10,802 nucleotides of DNA from Thermoplasmata archaeon (GTDB lineage: Archaea; Thermoplasmatota; Thermoplasmata; Thermoplasmatales; Thermoplasmataceae). The DNA is taken from NCBI GenBank assembly GCA_021850835.1, contig JAJZKS010000037.1, positions 1 to 10,802 on the forward strand, given 5' to 3'. Position 1 is the stretch's first letter. The number at the start of each line of letters is the position of its first letter. The notes beneath the pieces were generated by a model. That model saw only the letters and a list, made by a program, of their open reading frames with translations, searched no databases and was not told the origin of the DNA. This document shows positions 1-6,219 of this stretch, one piece after another. The position numbers and the translations under genes are program-made.

Positions 1-26
1 CACCAACCACTTCGAAGTGGTTGGTG
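1..26. repeat. Perfect 26-bp palindrome inside the thermopsin-like coding sequence
   Basis: The first 26 bases equal their own reverse complement: 13-nt arm CACCAACCACTTC followed by its exact complement. It may extend beyond the left edge, since base 27 cannot be tested against its partner. As RNA it could fold into an 11-bp stem with a UCGA loop on either strand. In the protein frame it reads T-N-H-F-E-V-V-G, so it does not break the gene. Function unknown. Confidence 0.8.
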
Positions 27-2257
27 TAGTTTGCCCATGACCCTGTATATATGTTCTGGCCAGGTCCGGAGAGGCTCACCACAGGTATGGTTGTGTTGAA
101 TATGTTATTGTAAACTGTATTGCCGCTTGATGCCACAGTGAGCCCTATGGGGGCGCCGGAGAAGTATCCGCCAATAGGCTGGATCCTGGCGTTCCTGAAG
201 GTGTTGTTCCACACATAGTCTCCCATTGAGTATCCGTTCGTGCCATAGAGAAGGATGCCAGAACCCTGGCTTGAAACAACATTTCCAGCTATGAGTGAAT
301 CAGTCGTGTTCCAGAAAATCAATGACGCAATGGTGGGAATATTGGAATGCGTGTATCCGTAATAGTCCAGGGAAGGGAACCAACCGGAAATGGCTGAATT
401 ATTCAGTACGATGTTCGAGGAATCATAGAAAGCCATTGCAAGATCGTTGGACATAACGCCACCATAGATTGTTTCTATAGCCCTTTCCATTTTTGCCGGG
501 TACTGTATCTGGAATGCTGAATTCCATGTTCCGGAGCTGAAACCTGTGAATGCTGCATGAGCGGTGGTGTTATCGATCAGGATTCCATAGAACGAAGGGA
601 ACAGGTAATCATTAGCCTGGGAGAACACTCCCATAATGTGGCTGGAAAGCCCATGAATAGTTGAATTTGCATAATCTGGGCCGGGAATTATGTATGGGTT
701 CGCTGCGGTACCAGTTCCGCCTTTGCTTATGGATGCCAGCTGTGAATTATCCGAGGCATACAGTGGGGTGTAAAGCCCTTTTGAAAGGTTTGTCTTGAGG
801 TCCACCGGTGAAATGGCAGTGGACCCACCCTTTTCGGCCAAGCCGTTGAAGTATGCCGGGTCATGGTAGCTCAACAGGGCCTCCATGGAATAAGTCCCAT
901 TCTGCAGCCTATAGCTGAAATCTCCGTTTGCAGGGACAGGGGCCCACTGTGCTGTGGCATTGTCCATCCGGGCAGAGTTGCTGAAGAAAATGAATGCATT
1001 TGTTGGGTCGAGTTTTCCTGAAACTGTAATGTATCCAGGCGAATTGGATATCCCCCAAAGGGCGCGGACAAAAGATGGTCCAGGTGAAAGGTACGCTGTT
1101 GTTCCCTGGTAATATTCTGAAATGCCCAGTGAGGTTTCGCCTGTTTCAGATCCCACACTGTAAGCAGACCTCACAGGGCTGTAATGCGTTCCGTTGTAGA
1201 AATTCAGGTTCATGGAACCGCTAATATTCTGGAAATTTGCGGTGGAGCCTCCACCCGGGCCACCGAAAATAAGTTCAGCATCCATGGGGATGAAGTTTGT
1301 ATCAGTAAGCCTGCTTCCGCTGACTTCAAAAAGGGCAGGCGATGAGCTTGACGGTGATGATGGGCTGGAGGAATTGAACTCCACCCTGTCATAGGAACCG
1401 GATGGATATTTCACATTGTTTCCTGAGAGTGAGTAATTGAAGAATACAGTGTTATAGCCGCCAATCTCCGTTGAGTTCAGGTAGAGGTTCAGTGAAAAGG
1501 GATAACTCACTGTTATGGTGGGCCCAATCTTGTAATAGTAGAATCCCGGCACAGGGGTTCCGGTGTAATTGTGGAATTCATTGCCGTTGATCAGGGCTGT
1601 AGGTGAAGACAGGTTCCAGATATTGTCTATGAAGGTTAAGGAATGGGAAGAGGCGTTATAGAATGCCACATTCTGTGTCCAGAACTGGTACCCGATTTTT
1701 CCAAACAGCGTAACGTTGTTCAGAACCGCATTTAGCTGGATGGAATAGCTTGTAGGGTTGTCTGAACTGAGATAGAGTTCTGAGGCATTGTTTATGGTTA
1801 CTGACCCTTCAAAGCTCTTCGTCGAGTAAGTATAATTACTCAGGATTCCACTGTTATTGTAAACCCCATAGCTGCCAAGGCCAAGCGGGGCTGGGCCTGA
1901 ACCGTACGTTGGCCCGTAGGAACCGTCTGTCTTCAATGGTCCATACACAAAATTTGGGGGCAGCTTTGCCTCTGTCGGGATGTTAAGGTCTGCAAGGGCC
2001 CTGGAAACCAGTTTTCCCGTTGCAGTCCAGTTTGAGTTTGTTGATACAGGGGAAGTTGTTACATTATTGCCCGGAACAGATAATGAAAGTGATGAATTGC
2101 CTGCCGTGCCGATGTCCAGGGAATTTCCATTGCTGTGCACCATTGGCGCCGCAACTTCAGCTTGAGGGCCCGCTGGAACTGTTGCCGCAGGGAATGAGAA
2201 CATAACCAGCAACACCAAAACAACTGCCATGATTGAAATCAGGAAAGTACCGCGCAC
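1..2257 (-). CDS. Thermopsin-like (peptidase A5) secreted protease with C-terminal beta-helix repeats, 3' end outside window
   Basis: An open frame of 752 codons with no stop runs off the left edge. It starts at GTG 2257, two codons after an in-frame TAA. A TATA box 25 nt upstream suggests a leaderless message. The GTG start gives a signal peptide (Met-Arg-Gly, then a hydrophobic stretch to about residue 22, PAATVPA cleavage zone). The internal ATG at 2230 would lose the arginine. Residues about 105-220 carry thermopsin-family marks: PAPLGLGSYG near 122-131, SIQLN near 172-176, QFWTQNV near 191-197 and DNIWN near 211-215. A Ser/Pro-rich stretch follows near 320-335 and a beta-sandwich-like segment near 405-470. 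From a GGTGTAANPYII motif (about 507) onward, Asn/Gly/Ser-rich repeats resemble NosD/CASH right-handed beta-helices. Many N-X-S/T sequons fit a glycosylated extracellular protein. Thermopsins are acid-active proteases. I know no assigned catalytic residues to test, so activity is inferred; a surface or adhesive role is possible. Confidence 0.85.
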   Translation of the reverse strand, partial: MRGTFLISIMAVVLVLLVMFSFPAATVPAGPQAEVAAPMVHSNGNSLDIGTAGNSSLSLSVPGNNVTTSPVSTNSNWTATGKLVSRALADLNIPTEAKLPPNFVYGPLKTDGSYGPTYGSGPAPLGLGSYGVYNNSGILSNYTYSTKSFEGSVTINNASELYLSSDNPTSYSIQLNAVLNNVTLFGKIGYQFWTQNVAFYNASSHSLTFIDNIWNLSSPTALINGNEFHNYTGTPVPGFYYYKIGPTITVSYPFSLNLYLNSTEIGGYNTVFFNYSLSGNNVKYPSGSYDRVEFNSSSPSSPSSSSPALFEVSGSRLTDTNFIPMDAELIFGGPGGGSTANFQNISGSMNLNFYNGTHYSPVRSAYSVGSETGETSLGISEYYQGTTAYLSPGPSFVRALWGISNSPGYITVSGKLDPTNAFIFFSNSARMDNATAQWAPVPANGDFSYRLQNGTYSMEALLSYHDPAYFNGLAEKGGSTAISPVDLKTNLSKGLYTPLYASDNSQLASISKGGTGTAANPYIIPGPDYANSTIHGLSSHIMGVFSQANDYLFPSFYGILIDNTTAHAAFTGFSSGTWNSAFQIQYPAKMERAIETIYGGVMSNDLAMAFYDSSNIVLNNSAISGWFPSLDYYGYTHSNIPTIASLIFWNTTDSLIAGNVVSSQGSGILLYGTNGYSMGDYVWNNTFRNARIQPIGGYFSGAPIGLTVASSGNTVYNNIFNTTIPVVSLSGPGQNIYTGSWANYTNHFEVVG

Positions 2258-2278
2258 GATCGCTTAGTCAAATCAACC

Positions 2279-2285
2279 TATTAAA
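2279..2285 (-). promoter_or_regulatory. TATA box of the thermopsin-like gene
   Basis: On the minus strand this reads TTTAATA, the same heptamer seen before nurA. Its centre is 25 nt upstream of GTG 2257, the usual distance from an archaeal TATA box to the transcription start. The message is therefore probably leaderless, which supports the GTG over the ATG at 2230. Confidence 0.6.
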
Positions 2286-2556
2286 TGGCTCAGCAATCTG
2301 CCCTGAAGTTCCCCTTTAGAAACACATAAGCCAGATGATTTGCTGGTTCAGCCATGTGAGAGGAAAATCTGGGAGAACCTGAAATGAATTATGAGAAAAT
2401 GGGCCACTGAGTTATGGCCTGGGGGAAATTACGGGGACTGAAGCGATAAAATGGGGAAAAAGCCTTGCTAAGTCCAAATGCAATATACCTGCACTTTCTC
2501 GAATGTTAGCAGGAAAAATAAGTGCACAAAGTCACCAAATTTTATAACCTCGCAAA

Positions 2557-2582
2557 ATTATAATAAGATAGCCGTATTAATT
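2557..2582 (+). promoter_or_regulatory. Probable promoter of the secreted hypothetical gene
   Basis: Two TATA-like elements lie here: ATTATAATAA near 2557-2566 and TATTAATT at 2575-2582. The first would give a leader of about 13 nt with no Shine-Dalgarno; the second would start transcription at or next to the ATG at 2600. I cannot choose between them from sequence alone. Confidence 0.35.
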
Positions 2583-2599
2583 CATTAAGGCCGTATAAT

Positions 2600-3211
2600 A
2601 TGAAGAAAAGGAAAATTGCACTGTCGATACTCGTGGCTGCAGTTTTATTTCTTGCCATTTTCTTCACTATTGTCAATCCCATGACCGGCAAGGTATTCAA
2701 CGGGAATCTCAGGGAGTTGTCCAGCGGCACTCAGACTTTCACTACCAACAATACAACCTTTCATGATTCATGGGTAAGGCTTTCAATAACATATTCTGTA
2801 CCACTGAAACTTGACCCGGAAATGATTTTTTTCAACATATCAGACGACAACGGTTCTTTCAGCCTTGGCAAAGGCCTCACCAACCAGAGCACTGCAAACC
2901 TCTCGTTCAGTTACAGCCGGACTCCCCACATTATGACCACTGGGTTGAACAATGGATTGCCTTATGCCAGCACAGCCTTCTCCGGTGAAATCATGAATCC
3001 GGACGGAAGGGTTGTTGGTTCTACGCCCCTTTTCTACACAGCGGACGGCACACCTATTGTTTCCATATTTTCCACAGGCGATAACATGGTGCAATCTGGG
3101 GCAGTCCTGAACATCACTCTTCCTTCATCCAGCCCGACCGGGTTCACTATAACGATGCATTACATGGGGGCGTATGGTTCATCCTCCATTCCGCTTAATC
3201 AGCTGAACTAA
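2600..3211 (+). CDS. Membrane-anchored or secreted extracellular protein, unknown function
   Basis: I do not recognise a family in this 203-residue protein. The N-terminus is a classic type II anchor or signal peptide: KKRK at 2-5, then a hydrophobic segment at about 6-25. There is no evident second membrane segment, so residues from about 26 onward should lie outside the cell. That part is Ser/Thr/Asn/Gly-rich, probably beta-structured, and has no cysteine. Seven N-X-S/T sequons (N50, N51, N79, N84, N95, N100, N171) suggest heavy N-glycosylation, as in the thermopsin-like protein transcribed away from it. AT-rich promoter sequence precedes ATG 2600. Coding is supported by the continuous frame with coherent signal and sequons; the opposite-strand frame at 2840-3094 is a shadow. 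It could be a cell-surface or pilin-like subunit or an accessory to the secreted protease, but nothing visible decides this. Confidence 0.75.
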   Translation: MKKRKIALSILVAAVLFLAIFFTIVNPMTGKVFNGNLRELSSGTQTFTTNNTTFHDSWVRLSITYSVPLKLDPEMIFFNISDDNGSFSLGKGLTNQSTANLSFSYSRTPHIMTTGLNNGLPYASTAFSGEIMNPDGRVVGSTPLFYTADGTPIVSIFSTGDNMVQSGAVLNITLPSSSPTGFTITMHYMGAYGSSSIPLNQLN

Positions 3212-3327
3212 GTTTCTCGAAACCTTCTGTAAAGATGCCCAAAAGGCCTGGCCAGCTTGGAAGCCCATGTTTAAATTTTCCGCTATGGCAGATCAATATG
3301 GAGAAATTTCGATGATTCTTTGCTGGT

Positions 3328-3332
3328 AAAAA
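3328..3332 (-). terminator. Possible T-tract terminator after tRNA-Val
   Basis: On the minus strand a TTTTT run begins 26 nt after the tRNA 3' end. Oligo-T runs terminate many archaeal transcripts. There is only one short run, so support is weak. Confidence 0.3.
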
Positions 3333-3357
3333 CAGGTTTCAAGAGATAGCATGAGAA

Positions 3358-3430
3358 TGGGCTTGACCGGATTTGAACCGGTGACCTCCGCTGTGTGAGA
3401 GCGACGTCATAACCGCTAGACCACAAGCCC
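3358..3430 (-). tRNA. tRNA-Val (anticodon CAC)
   Basis: The minus strand folds as a cloverleaf. A perfect 7-bp acceptor stem pairs GGGCTTG with CAAGCCC. The D-arm starts GTC and ends GAC and contains GG. The 5-bp anticodon stem TCGCT/AGCGG (one G-U closing pair) encloses loop CTCACAC, putting CAC at positions 34-36, which reads the valine codon GTG. The variable loop has 5 nt and the T-arm is ACCGG-TTCAAAT-CCGGT. The discriminator is A73 at 3358. No CCA is encoded and no intron is present. It lies 68 nt downstream of the M20 peptidase on the same strand but has its own TATA box. Confidence 0.96.
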
Positions 3431-3450
3431 TGCAAGCCAGAATATCGCAA

Positions 3451-3460
3451 GATTATATTA
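3451..3460 (-). promoter_or_regulatory. TATA box of tRNA-Val
   Basis: The minus-strand reading is TAATATAATC, centred about 25 nt upstream of the first base of the mature tRNA. This fits transcription starting at or very near the tRNA 5' end. Confidence 0.55.
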
Positions 3461-3498
3461 TTACTTTCCGCGCCATTATCCTAAAGTTTTACCTAAGG

Positions 3499-4644
3499 TC
3501 AGATTTCCTCGAGGAGCCTTTCCAGGATGGCTGCCCTTACAGGCATTTCGTTCACGTCAAGAACTTCCTGGTCTGAGTGTGCACCATCTCCTACCGCGCC
3601 AAGTCCGTCTAGAACCGGCACGCCAAGGGCAGCACAGAAGTTTCCGTCGCTTCCTCCGCCTGCTGATGTCTCCTTGAGGTCCCTTCCAAACTCCTGCCCT
3701 ATTTTCTTTGCCAGGCTGAAGAGCCTGTCAGTATCTGCAGTCTTGCGCATTGGTGGCCGGTTTACGCCGCCGCTAACCACTATCCTGACCCGGCTGTCCT
3801 TAGGCCTGAATTTCCTAACCTCTTTCATGATCCGCTCGCCCTCTTCCTCTGCAACGATCCTGAAGTCTACCTGCATGAATGCTTCACCTGGTATGACATT
3901 CCTGGCTGTTCCTCCCCTTATGGTTCCAACATTTACGGTGGTCTCTAATTCAGGGCGGTTAAGGGTCTGCAGGAATTGGATCATCCTTGCTGCCTCGTTG
4001 ATTGCACTTGCGCCCTTTGAAGGGTCAAGGCCCGAATGTGATGGTTTCCCGATGAACGTGATGTCTATATCCCCCACGCCTTTCCTTTCGGTTTTGAGAT
4101 TTCCATTCAGTGATGGTTCCAGCACAAGGACAGCTTCGGATTCCTTAGCCATTCCTTCGATAACCTTCCTAGATGAATTGCTTCCAGTCTCCTCGTCCGA
4201 TGTGACCAGGATAGTCACCGGCCTCCGTGGTTTCCCGTGTTTCTCCAGTGCCTTAAGGGCCCAGACAGCCTGGACAAGACCTGCTTTCATATCGAATATC
4301 CCAGGTCCTCGTGCCATCTCCCCGTCCTCTGACACCGAAAAGGGTATCCTTTTGATGGTCCCTTCAGGAAAAACGGTGTCATAGTGGGCCAGGAGGAGAA
4401 CAGGCTTAAGTTTGGATTCCAAATTGAACCTGACTAGCAGGTTGTTCCCCGCTGAATTGTTCTCGAGAACACTGACCCTGCAGGTAACATTGTCCTGAAA
4501 GTAATCCTCAAGGTATCTCGCGCATCTGTCAAGGAGCATTTTGTCCCCTGAGGGTGTCTCCATGTTCACCAGCTTCTCTAGGTCGCTGATCATTGCGCCC
4601 TGGTGGTCAAACAGGTAATCAGAGGCGTTCATGATCAGATCCAT
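3499..4644 (-). CDS. M20 family metallopeptidase, glutamate carboxypeptidase (CPG2)-like
   Basis: This 381-residue cytosolic zinc peptidase is the usual length for the M20A group. Motifs appear in order: AHYDT with metal ligand H87 and D89; GIFDMKAG with bridging D118; SDEETGS with catalytic base E151 and ligand E152; LEPS with E176; and a final AHSDQE with ligand H356. All expected two-zinc ligands are present. The insert domain, about residues 187-300, includes GKPSHSG (H203) and a TARNVIP motif and normally forms the dimer interface. TSAGGGSDGNF near 326-336 is typical of CPG2-like members. These enzymes remove C-terminal residues, often glutamate, or hydrolyse N-acyl amino acids; the exact substrate is not readable here. 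ATG 4644 is the first start; a second ATG at 4632 (residue 5) is possible. No partner gene is adjacent, so a role in peptide or amino-acid recycling is inferred. Confidence 0.9.
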   Translation of the reverse strand: MDLIMNASDYLFDHQGAMISDLEKLVNMETPSGDKMLLDRCARYLEDYFQDNVTCRVSVLENNSAGNNLLVRFNLESKLKPVLLLAHYDTVFPEGTIKRIPFSVSEDGEMARGPGIFDMKAGLVQAVWALKALEKHGKPRRPVTILVTSDEETGSNSSRKVIEGMAKESEAVLVLEPSLNGNLKTERKGVGDIDITFIGKPSHSGLDPSKGASAINEAARMIQFLQTLNRPELETTVNVGTIRGGTARNVIPGEAFMQVDFRIVAEEEGERIMKEVRKFRPKDSRVRIVVSGGVNRPPMRKTADTDRLFSLAKKIGQEFGRDLKETSAGGGSDGNFCAALGVPVLDGLGAVGDGAHSDQEVLDVNEMPVRAAILERLLEEI

Positions 4645-4668
4645 GCCAGCGGGTTTTAAGAACTATTC

Positions 4669-4678
4669 CAAATAAATC
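4669..4678 (-). promoter_or_regulatory. Possible TATA box of the M20 peptidase gene
   Basis: The minus strand carries TTTATTT within this segment, centred 29 nt before ATG 4644. Transcription would start a few bases before the ATG, giving a nearly leaderless message. No Shine-Dalgarno sequence precedes the ATG. Confidence 0.4.
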
Positions 4679-4757
4679 TGAATCTAGTCATCAGGCGCTG
4701 CATTGCTTTATTTAATGAATTATAGATTAAGAAAATCAGTTATTTCACTTATTTTTA

Positions 4758-4793
4758 GTGGTTCTCCCGTTTGCCAAAGGCGGGGAGAGCCAC
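4758..4793. repeat. Strong imperfect palindrome (11-bp stem hairpin)
   Basis: GTGGTTCTCCC (4758-4768) pairs with GGGAGAGCCAC (4783-4793) over 11 positions, with one G-T wobble. GCC/GGC inside the loop (4773-4775 with 4779-4781) could add a short upper stem. It stands out as GC-rich in AT-rich surroundings. No oligo-T run follows directly on the plus strand, so it does not look like a simple terminator. Confidence 0.6.
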
Positions 4794-4907
4794 GAAATTG
4801 CTTGTGGTATCATAACATACAGGCGTAAAGAATTATAACCCGAAGCTAATATGTATCCCGTCCCAAAAATTAGTATATGTGATTTGTGAGCATATATGAC
4901 GACATGG

Positions 4908-5003
4908 GACTAAAACTCGTTTAGTCATGGGCCTCGGGTGAAGCATCTGGTGGGCCATCAGGCAATGACCTCCCGATCAGCGACAGACGAAAAATTCCCC
5001 ATG
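4908..5003 (+). ncRNA. Candidate structured RNA or leader element, unassigned
   Basis: Hairpin GACTAAA/TTTAGTC (4908-4914 with 4920-4926) is followed by nested pairings: CATGGG (4926-4931) with CCCATG (4998-5003), TCGGG (4934-4938) with CCCGA (4972-4976), and CTGGT (4947-4951) with ATCAG (4957-4961). A TATA-like site near 4864-4878 could start a transcript at about 4900. No known RNA family is recognised, and the pairings could be chance. It may be part of the S2P leader. Confidence 0.25.
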
Positions 5004-5010
5004 GGTCAGT

Positions 5011-5035
5011 GGAATTATGAAACGTGAATAATTCC
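5011..5035. promoter_or_regulatory. Perfect 8-9-8 dyad before the S2P gene, possible operator
   Basis: GGAATTAT (5011-5018) and ATAATTCC (5028-5035) are exact inverted repeats around a 9-nt spacer. The right arm contains AATAATT, which could be the TATA box of the downstream gene, giving a start near 5056 and a leader of about 18 nt that includes the ribosome site. A dimeric repressor bound here would block that promoter. As RNA it is an 8-bp hairpin instead. Confidence 0.4.
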
Positions 5036-5062
5036 CGTTAAACTGGGGAAAAGTCTAAAAAT

Positions 5063-5068
5063 AAGGAG
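5063..5068 (+). promoter_or_regulatory. Ribosome binding site of the S2P gene
   Basis: AAGGAG lies 5 nt before ATG 5074. It fixes this start and implies a message with a leader, unlike the near-leaderless thermopsin-like and nurA genes. Confidence 0.65.
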
Positions 5069-5073
5069 AAAAG

Positions 5074-6153
5074 ATGGAACAGCACGGTAATGTCGGCAGA
5101 GTCCAGAGCGAGGACCTGAAATACGTCGTAGACACCGTATCAAGCCGGCTTAATACCTATGACATACAGGCGAACCCTGTGAGTGTCAGGTTCTATTATT
5201 TCAACAGCGACAACCCTCAGCTTTTTGAAGCATTCGACGACATAAGGATTGAACTCATCCCAAAGGGTTACATCCCTTTCCTATCCCAGAACGGGGAGCA
5301 TTTCCTGGAAGTGACCAGAAGAGTCAAGACTAAGTTTTCCGGCGTGTACGTCAATGTGATAATGCTCATCCTGACCTTAATTTCCACTATTTACGTGGGC
5401 TCAACATATGCGACTTATTTTATCCAGCCTGGTTCGAGCGAGTACTTGAGCCTGTTCTACGGCTTCATATTCTTCTCCCTTCCGCTGATGCTTATTCTTG
5501 GCATCCACGAGACGGGCCATTACATTGTCGCAAAGCGGCACAAAGTTAGGGCTTCCCTGCCTTTCTTCATACCATTTCCAGTAACCATCGGGACATTTGG
5601 AGCCTTCATCTCCCTTAGGGACCCGGTACCCAACAAGAGGGCAATGGTTGAGATAGGGGTTGCGGGCCCGCTGTTTGGATTCCTGACAGCTTTGCCCCTT
5701 CTATTTGTGGCATCCTACCTGAGCCATGTCTTTGTGCCCATAGCCAATGCCCCCACAACCATATCGCTCAATTTCCCCATTATCTACAGCCTTCTTCATC
5801 TCACAACACCGGCAAACCAGCCGGTCTTCCCAATGGTCCTCGCGGTCTGGGTGGGAATGTTTGCAACAGCCATGAACCTGCTGCCAGTGGGGCAACTTGA
5901 TGGCGGGCATGTCGTAAGGGGGCTTTTCGGAAAGAAGGCTTCCATTGTTGACTACATTTTTGTTGCGTTCCTGTTCATCATAGGGTATTATTACACTGGA
6001 TGGTGGCTTCTTGCCATTTTCGTGGTCATAATGGGGCTCACCCACCCTCCAGCGCTTGATGACTATTCACCCATCAAGGGAAGGCAAATTGCACTTGGCA
6101 TCATTGGCCTGGTCATGTTCGCACTGACCTTCACCATAATCCCAATTAGGTAG
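5074..6153 (+). CDS. Site-2 protease family intramembrane metalloprotease (peptidase M50)
   Basis: This 359-residue polytopic protein has a soluble N-terminal domain of about 90 residues followed by several membrane segments (about 92-117, 126-144, 193-222, 250-270, 292-318, 338-356). The zinc site is HETGH at 145-149 inside the second segment (ligands H145 and H149, catalytic E146). The third ligand is D276 in the conserved LLPVGQLDGGH at 269-279, the family's NPDG-equivalent motif. The conserved GTFGAFISLRDPVPNKRA stretch (173-190) and GVAGPL (195-200) match archaeal and plant EGY-type S2P proteins. The family cuts transmembrane substrates within the bilayer, often to release regulators; no anti-sigma-like substrate gene is nearby, so the target is unknown. 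ATG 5074 is set by AAGGAG. A dyad and a long structured leader precede it, hinting at regulation. Two T-runs follow the stop. Confidence 0.93.
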   Translation: MEQHGNVGRVQSEDLKYVVDTVSSRLNTYDIQANPVSVRFYYFNSDNPQLFEAFDDIRIELIPKGYIPFLSQNGEHFLEVTRRVKTKFSGVYVNVIMLILTLISTIYVGSTYATYFIQPGSSEYLSLFYGFIFFSLPLMLILGIHETGHYIVAKRHKVRASLPFFIPFPVTIGTFGAFISLRDPVPNKRAMVEIGVAGPLFGFLTALPLLFVASYLSHVFVPIANAPTTISLNFPIIYSLLHLTTPANQPVFPMVLAVWVGMFATAMNLLPVGQLDGGHVVRGLFGKKASIVDYIFVAFLFIIGYYYTGWWLLAIFVVIMGLTHPPALDDYSPIKGRQIALGIIGLVMFALTFTIIPIR

Positions 6154-6155
6154 CA

Positions 6156-6168
6156 TTTTCTCATTTTT
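6156..6168 (+). terminator. Oligo-T terminator after the S2P gene
   Basis: Runs TTTT (6156-6159) and TTTTT (6164-6168) start 3 nt after the S2P stop codon. Such T-rich tracts commonly end archaeal transcripts. They separate this gene from the nurA promoter immediately downstream. Confidence 0.45.
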
Positions 6169-6186
6169 AGGGAGTCAAAAGAACAA

Positions 6187-6193
6187 TTTAATA
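6187..6193 (+). promoter_or_regulatory. TATA box of the nurA-herA-mre11-rad50 operon
   Basis: TTTAATA is centred 30 nt before the nurA ATG, so transcription should start about 4 nt upstream of or at the ATG. The heptamer is identical to the one before the thermopsin-like gene. No comparable TATA box sits between the four operon genes, which have essentially no intergenic space. Confidence 0.6.
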
Positions 6194-6219
6194 GAAGATG
6201 GGTTCTTTGTCCTTAGGGA

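Larger units (their letters stand above)
2258..2599. other. Divergent intergenic region between the thermopsin-like gene and the secreted hypothetical
   Basis: It holds the two outward-facing promoters and no convincing gene. The middle (about 2286-2470) has only weak complementarities, such as a GGCCA/TGGCC hairpin near 2402-2419. Segments CCTGC (2488-2492) and GCAGG (2509-2513) overlap a second pair, TGCACTT (2490-2496) and AAGTGCA (2520-2526). The two pairings exclude one another. The last 60 bases are AT-rich and promoter-like. Confidence 0.5.
4645..5073. other. Long divergent intergenic region with several potential RNA structures
   Basis: This 429-nt gap is long for the window and has no credible reading frame. 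From left to right it holds the M20 promoter, a strong hairpin (4758-4793), two TATA-like plus-strand sites (about 4829-4837 and 4864-4878), a GACTAAA/TTTAGTC hairpin (4908-4926), nested complementary segments between 4926 and 5003, and a perfect dyad before the S2P start. I compared it with RNase P, SRP and tRNA hallmarks and found none. It may be a 5' leader, a small RNA gene, or both. Confidence 0.5.

Noticed and set aside
2380..2450. Possible C/D box guide RNA (two CTGA motifs near 2407 and 2441)
   Set aside because: No good C or C' box is present and the spacing between boxes does not fit archaeal C/D RNAs.
3270..3332. TATA-like TTTAAATTTT followed by short plus-strand ATG frames
   Set aside because: The frames are only 5-26 codons long and the transcript would run antisense into the tRNA; there is no further support.
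3527..4384. Long plus-strand open frame opposite the M20 peptidase gene
   Set aside because: The minus strand has a complete set of M20 active-site motifs. The plus-strand frame has low-complexity Ser/Pro/Leu composition and is a codon-bias shadow.
4860..5003. RNase P RNA, SRP RNA or H/ACA guide RNA in the M20/S2P gap
   Set aside because: The conserved RNase P and SRP motifs are absent, and no clear H/ACA hairpin with a K-turn and terminal ACA can be drawn; kept only as an unassigned candidate.
5701..6045. Minus-strand open frame opposite the S2P gene
   Set aside because: It lies wholly inside a gene with clear HExxH and LDG motifs, and the translation has no recognisable features.
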